The notes: generated by a model not told the origin, from the letters alone. A stretch of DNA of 64,000 nt from an uncultured Lachnospiraceae bacterium (GCA_910586645.1 CAJUIS010000001.1:62001-126000), one strand, 5' to 3'; positions 8,718-18,692 are shown, counted from the stretch's first letter. Numbers and translations: made by a program.

Positions 8718-11700
8718 TTAAGATTTTGCCTTTACTGTCTTTACTTTTGACCACGCCGAATCCAGACGAATGGTTTTTCCATCCTGCTTTACAAGCTGAT
8801 ACGCACGAATTCTGACATAATACTTTTTCTTTGCCTTTAGTTTTTGAATTGTCTTTGACGTCGTATTTTTCTTTTTGATCGTGATATTTTTCGTCGTTTT
8901 TTTCGAAAATTTCTTATTTGTAGAATACGAAATTACGTATCCGGCCGCCTGGCTGCCCTGTTTTTTCCATTTTACCAGAAAACCTCTGGATTTTGCCGAA
9001 ATCTTTGCAATCACAGCCTGTTTTGGCACAATAGAAAATTTCTTTGTCAAAACGCCTTCATACTTATCCAGAAAAGAAATTTCCGCAGTGGCCATGCCTG
9101 TATTTTTATTGTTTTGGTACGATACCGTATAGTACTTGGAATCTACCATCTGCCCTCTGCTGTCCGTTACTGTAACCGAAGGTTTTTGCTCTTTTCCATT
9201 ATAAACATATTTTTCAGAGGAAAGATTTACCGATGCAGGACGGTAAAAAATATGCTCTTCTGACGTCTGGCCGCATTTTTCGCACGTCGTTTTACTGTAC
9301 CCGTCTGTCTGCAGCGTCGCTTTGGTTATCTGTGTTTTGTAGTCATGTGCGGCCTTTGAAAGGATCTTTTGCTCTTCAATTATGATTTCACAGACGCCGC
9401 AGTGACTCCCCGCCGTTTTGCCCTCTCTGATGCAGGTCGCCGCCACAGCCGGATCCTCTACCGGCGTATGCGCCGCTATGGGAATCTCTTCCGTATGAAT
9501 TTCCCCGCATACTTTGCAGGTCAGCTTCTTTTCACCCGTCACACTGCAGGTTGCCTCTTTTATCACTTCCTCTTCATAATCATGCAAAAGCACCGGTATC
9601 GTCTGCTGTTCTGTGATGACAGCGTTACAGACGCCGCAGTGGCTTCCTGCTGTTTTCCCTTCGGTTGCGCAGGTCGCCTCTATGGCCGGATCCTCTACCG
9701 GCGTATGCGCCGCCATGGGGATCTCTTCCGTACGGATGTCTCCGCATACTTTACAGGTCAGCTTCTTTTCGCCTGTCTCGCTGCAGGTTGCCTCTTTTAT
9801 CACTTCCGCTTCATCCTCATGCGAAAGCTTTGGCGTCGCCTGCTGCTCTGTTATTACGGTGTTGCAGACGCTGCAGTGGCTCCCCGCTGTTTTGCCTTCG
9901 GCTGTGCAGGTCGCCTCTACAGCCGGATCGGTTACTTCCGTATGTTTTCCGGTCTTTTCAATAACCTCCTGTTCCACAATTACCATATCGCAGACCTCGC
10001 AATGGCTTCCCTGCGTCTTTCCGTCCGCTCCGCAGGTTGGCGCAACCGCCGGATCCGATACTTCCGTATGCGCCGTTTTGGGAACTGTCCTCTGCGCTTT
10101 GATAACGGCGCCACAGACGCTGCAGTGACTTCCCGCCGTTTTCCCTTCCTTAGTACAGGTTGGCGCAACCGCCGGATCTTCTTCTTTTGTATGCTCTGTT
10201 TTGGCAGTCTCGGCCGTATAAGATTCCCCACAGCCCTCATACGTGCAGACAAACGTTTTCTTTCCTGCTTTGCTGCAGGTCGCCTCTTCCGTAACCGTTC
10301 CCTCATATATATGCGTATGCGCTTCCGGAGGCGTTACTCCTGCCTGTGAAGAATCAAACAGGGTCACGCGCAGTTCTGCCTTTACCGTATCTTTCAGCGC
10401 TTTTACATCGGCTACCGTAACCGGATCTCCCTCATAGGACTGAGAAAGAAATAAAAAGGTGTAGTCTCCCTCAGAAGCGCCTTCACCCGCGCCAAAATAA
10501 TACTTTCCGGAAAAATCCTCCGATGGATAAAACCATATTGCATTTCCCCAGTCTTCTTTTGTCAGAACGGCAGGATCGTTACTCTCCCAGTAATCCGTTT
10601 TAATACCAACGACATAACCCCAGTCATAAAAAAACGCATCTTCCGATTGCACATATGCATCCGGAATGATTTCTCCATTCAAATCCCGCCAGACAATTGT
10701 ACAAAACGCATCTTCATTCGGAATTGAACCGTCTGTATCAATGATTGCGCTAATATCAACCGCAGAGGGCGAAGACGTGATTTCAATGCTTCCAATTTCA
10801 ACCTGCTCGCCGGAACTGCTGTTTGAAACCGTCCATGCGCCGTCCGTATAAGCAAGCGCCCATCCGTTTTGCGTATCCGCTTCGTTTAACAGAAAATCTG
10901 CCGATTCGGAATCGTTCCGGCCTGCATAAATATAGGATCTTCCGTTCAAAAATGTACTGGCCAGATTTTTATTTCCTGCTTTTAAAACCGTTTGTCCGCC
11001 GACATCCCCGTCTATATTGACAAATCCGCTGCTGTCTGACACAAGCGTTCCGGGATTTTCCCCACTCTGACTGTCCGCACCGCAAAAATCGCCCATAAGA
11101 AACGCTTCCGGAACCTGATTAAAATCAAGGCACGCATTATTTTTCAAGGTTACATTGTAAAATACGCATGTTTTTGAAATCATCCAGGCATTATCGTCTA
11201 AAACCAGAGAGCCCACACTTTCGGCACGGGCGTTCTCCAGCGTGCTTTGCCGCACCAGAAGCGTCGTGCTGCCGTTTCCGTATAAATTCATGTCTCTCCA
11301 GGTTCCGTTTCCCAGAACCTGCACTTCTGCCGAAGCATTCAGATTGGTATAGATTCCGTCTCTCACAATGACGTCCGGCGTCAAAGTCAGGCTCGCCGTT
11401 CCTTTGTATGGAACGTCTCCATGTATCCCCGCTTCATGCCCCATATAAATCCCCTGGAATATACTGCTTTCTTTCAGGCTGTCCCGCGCGGTATTTCGCA
11501 CCGTCAAAGAAGCGTTCTCTGAAACGCTTGTACCGGGATACCCTCCGGCATATACCGTCGGCAAAAGTTCTTTTTCCGTACCGCCCAGATCGCCAAAAGA
11601 ACCGCCGTTTCCCTCCAGATAAGTAGCGACATGATCAAGCGTCAGACTGTGTCCCGCCAGATAAATTTCCCGATGGATCACGCTTCCCAGCGCATTGCTG

Positions 11701-12062
11701 GATTCAAACTGAATTGTTAAATCCTCAATCGTAACGCCGTCTCCCTCTATCTGAAGAGGCGCGCGGGTGCATAAGATGCTTTCCGCATTCCCTCCGCGAA
11801 TCACTGTTCCCGCAGGAATCATAATGGGGCGCATCCTTCCGCTTGCTTCCGCTCCATTTGCAACCGTAACGATGCCCTGGATAATTACAGGGCTTTTTTT
11901 CTCCCGCAGAGCTTTCAGAAAACCATCGTTGTTTGTCACGACAACGCCCGCGTCCGTATTCCTGCCGTTTTCTGCAAAAACAGGCTCCCAGGCGGCAAGC
12001 GGCATCAAAGACGCGATCAACAGGCAGCATACGAATACTTTTATTTTTTGTAATAACTTCAT
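8718..12062 (-). CDS. Large secreted protein: beta-helix region, Cys-rich repeats, Ig-like and FN3 domains
   Basis: A 1114-residue exported protein. Signal peptide at about 1-30 (hydrophobic core, then EPVFA/E). Residues 40-400 look like a parallel beta-helix (pectin-lyase-like) fold: short repeating Gly/Asn/Leu/Val strands with no recognisable catalytic residues. At about 583-945 there are around nine degenerate units, most of the form C-x(10)-C-x2-C, e.g. TCTKEGKTAGSHCSVCG. They include a 79-residue tandem duplication at 748-826 and 827-905. Next come an Ig-like/MBG-type segment (about 945-1020) and a Lys-rich fibronectin type III domain (about 1020-1114). There is no LPXTG motif. A cell-surface binding or matrix protein is the best guess. 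It follows the MscS gene by 20 bases, so its expression may be tied to the kinases upstream. Confidence 0.8.
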   Translation of the reverse strand: MKLLQKIKVFVCCLLIASLMPLAAWEPVFAENGRNTDAGVVVTNNDGFLKALREKKSPVIIQGIVTVANGAEASGRMRPIMIPAGTVIRGGNAESILCTRAPLQIEGDGVTIEDLTIQFESSNALGSVIHREIYLAGHSLTLDHVATYLEGNGGSFGDLGGTEKELLPTVYAGGYPGTSVSENASLTVRNTARDSLKESSIFQGIYMGHEAGIHGDVPYKGTASLTLTPDVIVRDGIYTNLNASAEVQVLGNGTWRDMNLYGNGSTTLLVRQSTLENARAESVGSLVLDDNAWMISKTCVFYNVTLKNNACLDFNQVPEAFLMGDFCGADSQSGENPGTLVSDSSGFVNIDGDVGGQTVLKAGNKNLASTFLNGRSYIYAGRNDSESADFLLNEADTQNGWALAYTDGAWTVSNSSSGEQVEIGSIEITSSPSAVDISAIIDTDGSIPNEDAFCTIVWRDLNGEIIPDAYVQSEDAFFYDWGYVVGIKTDYWESNDPAVLTKEDWGNAIWFYPSEDFSGKYYFGAGEGASEGDYTFLFLSQSYEGDPVTVADVKALKDTVKAELRVTLFDSSQAGVTPPEAHTHIYEGTVTEEATCSKAGKKTFVCTYEGCGESYTAETAKTEHTKEEDPAVAPTCTKEGKTAGSHCSVCGAVIKAQRTVPKTAHTEVSDPAVAPTCGADGKTQGSHCEVCDMVIVEQEVIEKTGKHTEVTDPAVEATCTAEGKTAGSHCSVCNTVITEQQATPKLSHEDEAEVIKEATCSETGEKKLTCKVCGDIRTEEIPMAAHTPVEDPAIEATCATEGKTAGSHCGVCNAVITEQQTIPVLLHDYEEEVIKEATCSVTGEKKLTCKVCGEIHTEEIPIAAHTPVEDPAVAATCIREGKTAGSHCGVCEIIIEEQKILSKAAHDYKTQITKATLQTDGYSKTTCEKCGQTSEEHIFYRPASVNLSSEKYVYNGKEQKPSVTVTDSRGQMVDSKYYTVSYQNNKNTGMATAEISFLDKYEGVLTKKFSIVPKQAVIAKISAKSRGFLVKWKKQGSQAAGYVISYSTNKKFSKKTTKNITIKKKNTTSKTIQKLKAKKKYYVRIRAYQLVKQDGKTIRLDSAWSKVKTVKAKS
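9348..9821 (-). repeat. Two-copy tandem coding repeat of 237 bp
   Basis: Inside the large secreted protein gene, 9585-9821 and 9348-9584 encode two 79-residue copies that are nearly identical at their starts (VIKEATCS, TGEKKLTCKVCG, AAHTPVEDPA) and drift toward the end. They sit in a longer array of related shorter units spanning about 9230-10316. This is a recent internal duplication in an older repeat array and a likely site of length variation. Confidence 0.8.
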
Positions 12063-12082
12063 ATTTTCTTTTTTCCTCTTTC

Positions 12083-13000
12083 TTAATCTGCTTTTTCAGC
12101 TTCTTTTACCTGTACGTCGATTTTCTGATACGGAATTTCAATGCCGCATGCATCCAACGCCAGTTTAATATTTTCCATCAAACGCCATTTTGCTTCCCAG
12201 AATTCTTCCGTCTTTACCCAGATGCGCAGCCCGATTTTCACTTCGCTCGCGCCAAGCTCCGATACAAATACCAGCGTTTCTTCCTCCGGCACGCGGCAGA
12301 TTTCTGCCTGCGCCTGTTTTAAAATGACTTCTTTGGCCAATCTTAAATCAGCCTCATATGCAATTCCGATTTCCAGATGAATCCTGCGGATACCGGAATA
12401 GGTAATGTTGGTTAAGCTGCTGTTTGCCAGCATGCCGTTTGGAATGACAATCGTATTATGATCCGCCGTCATAAGCCTTGTATAAAATATGGAGATTTCT
12501 TCAACGGTTCCCTCATTTCCATGCGTATCTTCCCGGATATAATCTCCCACTTTAAACGGCTTTAACATCAGAATCAAAACCCCTCCGGCAAAATTGGAAA
12601 GGCTTCCCTGCAGGGCAAGGCCAAGCGCAAGGCCCGCAGAACCGACGACCGCCACGACAGAAGCCGTCGTAACGCCAAACAGCGTCAGGATCGTAACGAT
12701 CAGAATAAAGTAAAGCACGCACTTTAACAGCGCATCCAAAAACTGCCTTACTCCCATATCCGCTTCCGACTTCTCCAGCCATCGGCGCAGAAATTTCCTG
12801 GCAAGCCGGATCAAACGGCTCCCAATCACGTAGACGACGGCGGCAAGAACGACTTGCAGCGCAAATCCCAAAAGTCCCGGAACAAGGCTTGAAAGCCACT
12901 CCCGTATCATATCGGAATCTGCATTTTTTAATGTTTCCGCGGCCTGTTCCAGGTTTTCCAGCGTTCTTGTTTCTGTTGTAATATCCAGAGTGCTGCCCAT
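12083..13000 (-). CDS. Mechanosensitive ion channel, MscS family
   Basis: A 305-residue MscS-type channel that releases solutes on hypo-osmotic shock. It has an N-terminal membrane segment (about 43-65), a second at 92-112 and the Gly/Ala-rich pore helix TM3 (about 118-140; AGLALGLALQGSLSNFAGG). The beta domain motif (LKPFKVGDYI) follows, then the alpha/beta C-terminal vestibule. The length is normal for small MscS proteins. The start ATG at 13000 has GAAAGGA nine bases upstream. It lies 29 bases after the kinase-DegV gene and 20 bases before the secreted protein gene, so it appears co-transcribed with both. Confidence 0.92.
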   Translation of the reverse strand: MGSTLDITTETRTLENLEQAAETLKNADSDMIREWLSSLVPGLLGFALQVVLAAVVYVIGSRLIRLARKFLRRWLEKSEADMGVRQFLDALLKCVLYFILIVTILTLFGVTTASVVAVVGSAGLALGLALQGSLSNFAGGVLILMLKPFKVGDYIREDTHGNEGTVEEISIFYTRLMTADHNTIVIPNGMLANSSLTNITYSGIRRIHLEIGIAYEADLRLAKEVILKQAQAEICRVPEEETLVFVSELGASEVKIGLRIWVKTEEFWEAKWRLMENIKLALDACGIEIPYQKIDVQVKEAEKAD

Positions 13001-13029
13001 ATAGATCCTTTCTCACTTATTTTAATCAT

Positions 13030-15735
13030 TTAAGAACCATCCTGCATATCTTCTTTTGACGCTTCGGAAAAAGAAATCGATATATCATTCTTTTTCAAAA
13101 ATAAAAGGCCAAACGAACCCGGTCCGCAATTGCTCGCAATTGCAGAAGAAGCTTTCTGCAAATACACCCGTTCAAAAGGACAATACTGCCGTACGAGGTC
13201 CTGAAGGTACTGAAGCATTTTTTCATCCATTCCGGCGTATGTAATAAACAAAATCCTCCGGTCAACATTTCTTGCATCCAAAAATATCTTTCGAACATAA
13301 CGTTTCGCAACATATGTAAAACCGCCCATTTCCATACTTCCAACAACCATCCGGCTTTTTTTGAGCACAATAATCGGATGCAGCAGAAGCGTATCGCACA
13401 GAATTTGTATCCGCTTTGGGATCCTGCCTGAATGACACATCATATGAGTACTGTCAATAATAAACGCGGACGAAATATAACGCCTTAATTTTTTTACTGT
13501 TTTTATGATTTCCGTTTTCGACATATGGTTTTCCGCCATAGACGCCGCATACAAAACCGCCAGGCCCATGCTGCTGGATAAATGTCCGGAATCCAGCACG
13601 GTAACATTTTCAAAAGATTTCGCCGCCTCAAGCGCATTGTCATATCCCTGGCTGACATGCTTTGCCATCGTAATGTGTATGACATTCTGGGCTTCCGTCA
13701 GTCTCTCCGCAAAAAATCTTTCATAATCCTCCACGGTAGGAGCCTGGGAAAATCCGACCTTTCCTGCCGATATATGCTCCAGCAATTCATCCGCCCCAAG
13801 TTCCAGTTCATCCAAAAACCGTCCTTCTTCCGTACATACATAATAAGGGCATACGGAAATTTCAAATTCTTTTCTCAAAGATTCCGGCAAATCGCATACG
13901 CTGTCCGTGGTTACTATAAGCGAACGCCGCTTCGCGTGTTCGAAAATCAAAACGTCCTTTCCGATTTCTGACTGATTGGCTTCCTCGCTCAATTCCACCA
14001 GTTCTTTCGGAAGAATACTCAGAACCGCCGCTTCCAGCAAAACGCCGCTGACCGGTTTTGCCAGATAGCCGCTGAATCCTTCTTTCCGGTAAAGAAGCTG
14101 ATTATCGCTTCCAGCATTGGCGGTCAATGCGATAACAGGCGTATCCTGACACAATCCTCCCGGCTGTGCCCGCAGTATGTGAAGGCATTCGATCCCATCC
14201 ATTTCCGGCATCAGATGATCCATCAAAATGCCGTCGTAATGCTGAATCTGGGTTAATTTCAGACATTCCTTTCCGCTGGATACCGTATCAATCTGAATCT
14301 TTGTCTGCAAAAGCAGTTTGCGCACCACCATCAGATTCATCTCATTGTCATCCACCACAAGGATATGGGCTTCCGGAGCTTCAAAACTCTGCCTGTACTG
14401 CTCTCCTTCATGGTTCTTCATGCGGGAAGTCAATGTAAACGTTCCCAGTTCTTTGTCCTCTATAATATCCTGTTCCAGCATAACAATAAACGTGGAACCT
14501 TTGGTATAAACACTGTTGACGCTGATCTCCCCTCCCATCAGTTCCACAAGCTGATGAACAATGCTAAGGCCAAGCCCTGTGCCTTCAATATGACGGTTCT
14601 TTTCCTCATCCACCCGCTTAAACGCGTTGAAAATGTAAGGTATATTTTCTTTTTTTACGCCAAGACCGGTATCTTCAACCGAATACCAAACGCGCACCCG
14701 GTTTAACGTCAGGCGTTCACACCGGATAGAAAGCGTAATGCATCCCTCGCTTGTGTATTTCACCGCATTATTCAGCAAATTAATTAAAACCTGCTTAATG
14801 CGCACTTCGTCTCCGCAGAGCATACTTGGGATTGAAGCGTCTACATGCAGCCGGAATTCAAGTCCCTTTTCCTTTGCTTTAATCCATATCATATTAACAA
14901 TTTCCGAAAAAAGGGCTCCTGTCTCATAAGAAACATTTACAATATCCATTTTTCCTGATTTTATTTTGGACAAATCTAAAATATCGTTGATCAGCGTAAG
15001 CAGCATTTTGCTTGCACCCTGGATGTTTCTTGCATTTTCGGCGACTTCGTCAGAAATATCCCCTCTTAAAATAATTTCATTTAAACCGATAATCGTATTG
15101 ATTGGCGTACGGATTTCATGGCTCATACTGGAAAAAAAATGATTTTCCGCTTTATTCAGTTCTTCAATTTCTTTTTTCTGCTGTATGGAAAGCTCATTTT
15201 CTTCTTCGTACAATTTGTTTAAGAACAAAAGCAGCACACTTGTCAGAGCCCCTACCATAATAACAGAAGCGGCAGAATCAAAAAAAGAATGCCCCTGCGT
15301 ATTCTTCGCGACAGATTCCGGAAAATAATAGGCTATATAATAGCAGAGCAGCGTCTCTGCTGTACAAAACAGAAAAAAGGAAGCTTTCCGCCTTCCTTCC
15401 AGCGTAATGCTGATATAAATAAAACAAAGCACAAACCATTCCGGCATCCCGCTGTAAAATCCGCCAGCCGAGAAAAAACTCACCGGAAACAGACAAAGCA
15501 GCAGTATAGAAATAAACGTAGCGCCTCTGTTGATACATTTTTTTTGAATGCTGAATTTTACGATAAGCATTATGCAAATAAGGCTCGCCGCCAAAATCAG
15601 CATATTGATAAGATTCCTGCCCATGAGCAGAACAAATACCAATGCGACCATGCACACGCCAGTGGCCACACGAAACATACGCTCCCGCAGGCTGATCTTA
15701 TGGTCAAAGATTAGTTCCAGCCATTTTTTGAACAC
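13030..15735 (-). CDS. Membrane hybrid histidine kinase fused to a DegV (fatty-acid-binding) domain
   Basis: A 901-residue protein. Residues 22-175 hold about five to six hydrophobic helices, a membrane sensor of unknown ligand. HisKA has the H-box SSMSHEIRTPIN (phospho-acceptor His206). HATPase_c has Asn323, DTGLGV at 355-360 and GTGLGL at 385-390. A receiver follows at about 455-575 with Asp462/463, phospho-acceptor Asp506 and Lys560. Residues 604-880 then form a complete DegV/EDD-type domain: TDSVCDLP (610-617), GFSQAPTVEDY (661-671), LDSGHLSSSMG (714-724) and SGRIP (769-773). DegV/FakB proteins bind a fatty acid in these family motifs. Fusion to a kinase suggests lipid sensing or lipid-controlled signalling, which is inference. 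It lies 51 bases downstream of the HPt hybrid kinase. Confidence 0.9.
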   Translation of the reverse strand: MFKKWLELIFDHKISLRERMFRVATGVCMVALVFVLLMGRNLINMLILAASLICIMLIVKFSIQKKCINRGATFISILLLCLFPVSFFSAGGFYSGMPEWFVLCFIYISITLEGRRKASFFLFCTAETLLCYYIAYYFPESVAKNTQGHSFFDSAASVIMVGALTSVLLLFLNKLYEEENELSIQQKKEIEELNKAENHFFSSMSHEIRTPINTIIGLNEIILRGDISDEVAENARNIQGASKMLLTLINDILDLSKIKSGKMDIVNVSYETGALFSEIVNMIWIKAKEKGLEFRLHVDASIPSMLCGDEVRIKQVLINLLNNAVKYTSEGCITLSIRCERLTLNRVRVWYSVEDTGLGVKKENIPYIFNAFKRVDEEKNRHIEGTGLGLSIVHQLVELMGGEISVNSVYTKGSTFIVMLEQDIIEDKELGTFTLTSRMKNHEGEQYRQSFEAPEAHILVVDDNEMNLMVVRKLLLQTKIQIDTVSSGKECLKLTQIQHYDGILMDHLMPEMDGIECLHILRAQPGGLCQDTPVIALTANAGSDNQLLYRKEGFSGYLAKPVSGVLLEAAVLSILPKELVELSEEANQSEIGKDVLIFEHAKRRSLIVTTDSVCDLPESLRKEFEISVCPYYVCTEEGRFLDELELGADELLEHISAGKVGFSQAPTVEDYERFFAERLTEAQNVIHITMAKHVSQGYDNALEAAKSFENVTVLDSGHLSSSMGLAVLYAASMAENHMSKTEIIKTVKKLRRYISSAFIIDSTHMMCHSGRIPKRIQILCDTLLLHPIIVLKKSRMVVGSMEMGGFTYVAKRYVRKIFLDARNVDRRILFITYAGMDEKMLQYLQDLVRQYCPFERVYLQKASSAIASNCGPGSFGLLFLKKNDISISFSEASKEDMQDGS

Positions 15736-15786
15736 GCAGTATTTCCTCCTCTCAAAACATGCACTCTTTCAAAAAAGCTGCAAAAA

Positions 15787-18288
15787 TTACAATCTGTTAA
15801 TATTCTTACAAACCTTTTCATACAGATTCAGCAATATAGGATGATTCTTTTTGATGCCCTCCACATCCTCTTTTTTCCCGGCCGCTTCAAGCGTCTTTGC
15901 ACAGTCAGAAAGTTCTTCTGCACCGATTGTCAGCGACGTGCTCTTTAACGCGTGCGTTTTAATCGCATAATCCTTCCAGTTGGCAGATTCATACAGAGAA
16001 ACCAGTTCATCTCTTTTTTCGGTATACTGGGAACCAAACATCTTCAGCATCTCTAAATAAAATTCTTCTTCATCGGAACAATACTCCATCCCCATTTTCA
16101 CATTTATCCCAAACCGTACAAGTTCCTCTATGGATAAAGGCGAATCATCTTCAACCCTTGCCGCATCTGCTGCAGTCTCATTCTGAGCAGGCTCTTCCGA
16201 TTTATTTAAGTTCAAGGCCACAGGCTCTGAATTGTACACAATGCAGCTCTTTGGAAGAACCTTTCGAAGAGCCCGTTCCAAAACAGCACGTTCAATCGGT
16301 TTTGGAATAAATTCTGTGAACCCTTCATTTCGGAACATTTCCCTTGCCCCGCTGATTGTATTTGCAGTCAGAGCAATGACCGGCAAATCCTGGTAAATAC
16401 CATTATTGATTTCCCGGATATGCCGCAGCGTCTCCACACCGTCAAAGCCAGGCATCATATGATCCAGGAAAATAATGTCATAGGAATCCTTTTTACACCG
16501 TTCCACCGCTTCCCTTCCGCTGAGACAAGTATCCACCTGTATCCCATAACTGCCTAAAACGCCTTTTGCAACTACAAGATTCATTTCTTCGTCATCAACG
16601 ACTAAAACCCTCACTCCGACACAGGAAAACGGTCTGCGGCCTGCGGCCTGCGCTTCTTCAAATCCATTTTCTTTCGCTTCTCCATTTAACAGATTTACAA
16701 CCGACAACGCAAAAAACGGCTTACGGATTACAAGCAGCCTGCTGTTTTGTCTCAGGACAAATTCCTTATCAGCAATCACTACCACCTGAATTTCATCCGG
16801 CAGCTTTTCATAATAAACGCTGTTCTCCTCATATTCATCCTGTGCAATAAAAATATGCGTGAGATTATGATTTTTCTGCAATTTAAGCAGTCCGTCAAAA
16901 TTATGAGCCTGATATCCTTCAATGCCAAGCCCTTCCACCATATGTAAAATCATTTTATCATAATAGCCTCTGACTTCATCGCAGCTATATTTTTCGGTTC
17001 TGAAATAGCATGCAACGCATAGACGCTCCACATTGGAAATCGTCATGCTGGGCGTGTCATCCTCCACTTCCTGAGGAATCACAATATGCGCCTGCAGGCC
17101 TTCCTGCGCCTTACTGTCAAAATGAATAAAACCGCCCATGGCATGAAGCAGACCCATAGCAATGGGAAGTCCAAGCCCAAGCCCTCCCGCAAAGCGGCTG
17201 CTTCCGGACTCCGCCTGATAAAAATCATCGCACATCTGCGTAATCTGAGAATTCGTCATGCCAATTCCGGTATCATAAACATCTATGATCAGATTGATCC
17301 CATAACTTTCCCGACGGAATTCTATACAAATATCAATACCGCCCTCTTCTGTAAATTTAATGGAATTTTCCAGCAAAATTTTAAGCACATGGGAAATTTT
17401 TTCCGCATCCCCAATAAGAACCGCCGGTATCTTCGGGTTCATGTCAAACACCATTTCCAATTGATGTCTGCTGTTTTGCATGGCGGTCGTCGTAATGACG
17501 TCATTCAGCAGAGACGTGATCATATATGCTTCCCTTGCCGCAGTCAATGTGCCTTCTACAATCTCCGTATAATCCAAGATATTGTTAATCTGGTTCGAGA
17601 GACGCTTGCCCGCCATTTGTATCGACTGTATATCTTCCCGGATTTCCGGAGAAAGCTCCTTTTCCAGCGCAACTTCACTGATGCCAATCACCATATTGAT
17701 CGGAGTCCGAAGTTCGTGAGAGACGTTTGACATAAAGTCAGCATTCTGCCGTCCCGCCGTCTCAAGCTGCGCTAATGTGCTGTCGTATTTCTTTCTTGCC
17801 GCATTCCGCCTGTTAATCCGGTACCTTGCAATCGCCGCCGCGCCTAACACCACCACAACCCCAATTCCAAGGCGTATCATATTATGATACCCCATACTGT
17901 AAGTAATGGTATGTAAAAGCAGCAGATGATAGAAAAGCGCCAGCATATACAAACCGACCATCATATATAACAACTGCTTTTTGTCAAACATGGAAAAAAT
18001 AAGAACCAGCATACAGGCCACAGCGGATATGTCAAAAAGAACGATTTTATGCACTCCGAAGAAAAAAAATCCAACCATTAAAAGCCCTATGCATAAATTT
18101 TCATAAAACACATTGGAACTGGCCCTTCCGATATGGAGATACCAAACGATAGAACTGCCGATTACAATAATCGGAACCATCCAAAATTCCCATGACATGG
18201 CTATCGTGGTTAAAATCAGTATTACGCCAAATACAGTAACAATACTGGCCAAAAGCAGATGTACGCTTGTCTGCTCTTCTGTTCTCAT
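15787..18288 (-). CDS. Membrane hybrid histidine kinase with receiver and HPt domains
   Basis: An 833-residue hybrid kinase. About six hydrophobic helices at 10-155 form the membrane sensor. HisKA has the H-box SNVSHELRTPIN (His191). HATPase_c has Asn308, DTGIGM at 339-344 and GLGLGL at 369-374. Residues 415-535 resemble a receiver that keeps a terminal RKPF motif but has lost the phospho-acceptor Asp. A functional receiver at 558-680 has Asp565/566, Asp609 and Lys663. The C-terminus is an HPt domain with His779 in the motif KTHALKSTS. The full His-Asp-His relay is therefore on one chain. The start overlaps the stop of the upstream CheY-like gene (ATGA), and that protein is the likely final acceptor. 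Confidence 0.94.
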   Translation of the reverse strand: MRTEEQTSVHLLLASIVTVFGVILILTTIAMSWEFWMVPIIVIGSSIVWYLHIGRASSNVFYENLCIGLLMVGFFFFGVHKIVLFDISAVACMLVLIFSMFDKKQLLYMMVGLYMLALFYHLLLLHTITYSMGYHNMIRLGIGVVVVLGAAAIARYRINRRNAARKKYDSTLAQLETAGRQNADFMSNVSHELRTPINMVIGISEVALEKELSPEIREDIQSIQMAGKRLSNQINNILDYTEIVEGTLTAAREAYMITSLLNDVITTTAMQNSRHQLEMVFDMNPKIPAVLIGDAEKISHVLKILLENSIKFTEEGGIDICIEFRRESYGINLIIDVYDTGIGMTNSQITQMCDDFYQAESGSSRFAGGLGLGLPIAMGLLHAMGGFIHFDSKAQEGLQAHIVIPQEVEDDTPSMTISNVERLCVACYFRTEKYSCDEVRGYYDKMILHMVEGLGIEGYQAHNFDGLLKLQKNHNLTHIFIAQDEYEENSVYYEKLPDEIQVVVIADKEFVLRQNSRLLVIRKPFFALSVVNLLNGEAKENGFEEAQAAGRRPFSCVGVRVLVVDDEEMNLVVAKGVLGSYGIQVDTCLSGREAVERCKKDSYDIIFLDHMMPGFDGVETLRHIREINNGIYQDLPVIALTANTISGAREMFRNEGFTEFIPKPIERAVLERALRKVLPKSCIVYNSEPVALNLNKSEEPAQNETAADAARVEDDSPLSIEELVRFGINVKMGMEYCSDEEEFYLEMLKMFGSQYTEKRDELVSLYESANWKDYAIKTHALKSTSLTIGAEELSDCAKTLEAAGKKEDVEGIKKNHPILLNLYEKVCKNINRL

Positions 18289-18647
18289 TTTTTCTCAAAC
18301 CCCTTTGCAACTCTTCTTAACAATTCCTGCGGTATATACGGCTTTTTCAGATAATTGATGGCGCCCAGGTTGAGGGCGTCAAAAACATCATCCGCATCTC
18401 CCGACGCGGTCAGAAAAATCACGGGAATATCAATTGATTCTTCTTTCATATGTTCAAAAGTTTCAATCCCATTCATATTCGGCATTGCAATATCAAGAAG
18501 AACCATATCCACTTCTTCACTTTTTAATATGGCCAGGGCCTCTTCTCCGGACTCTGCGAAAAGTACATCATAATGCCTTTGCAAAATTATCTTTGTCCTT
18601 TTTAAATTCATTGCATCGTCATCCACTACTAAAATACATTTCTCCAT
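18285..18647 (-). CDS. CheY-like single-domain response regulator
   Basis: A 120-residue stand-alone receiver: acidic pair Asp8-Asp9-Asp10 (VVDDDAMN), phospho-acceptor Asp at about 52 (LLDIAMPNMNG), Thr at about 80 (FLTAS) and Lys at about 101 (KKPY). There is no output domain, so it works by protein contact or as a phosphate carrier. The start ATG at 18647 has AGGAGG seven bases upstream. It is translationally coupled to the HPt hybrid kinase by a four-base overlap and is the first gene of the run ending at 8289. Confidence 0.92.
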   Translation of the reverse strand: MEKCILVVDDDAMNLKRTKIILQRHYDVLFAESGEEALAILKSEEVDMVLLDIAMPNMNGIETFEHMKEESIDIPVIFLTASGDADDVFDALNLGAINYLKKPYIPQELLRRVAKGFEKK

Positions 18648-18692
18648 ATAGCCGCCTCCTAATTCTTATTTATTAAACTCCATACAGAATTT

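Noticed and set aside
9230..10316. Regularly spaced repeats considered as a CRISPR array
   Set aside because: The units are in-frame protein repeats that diverge gradually, with no conserved short direct repeat or unique spacers.
9369..10349. Long plus-strand frames opposite the surface protein
   Set aside because: They mirror the Cys-repeat coding array on the minus strand and have low-complexity, repeat-derived composition with no start signals.
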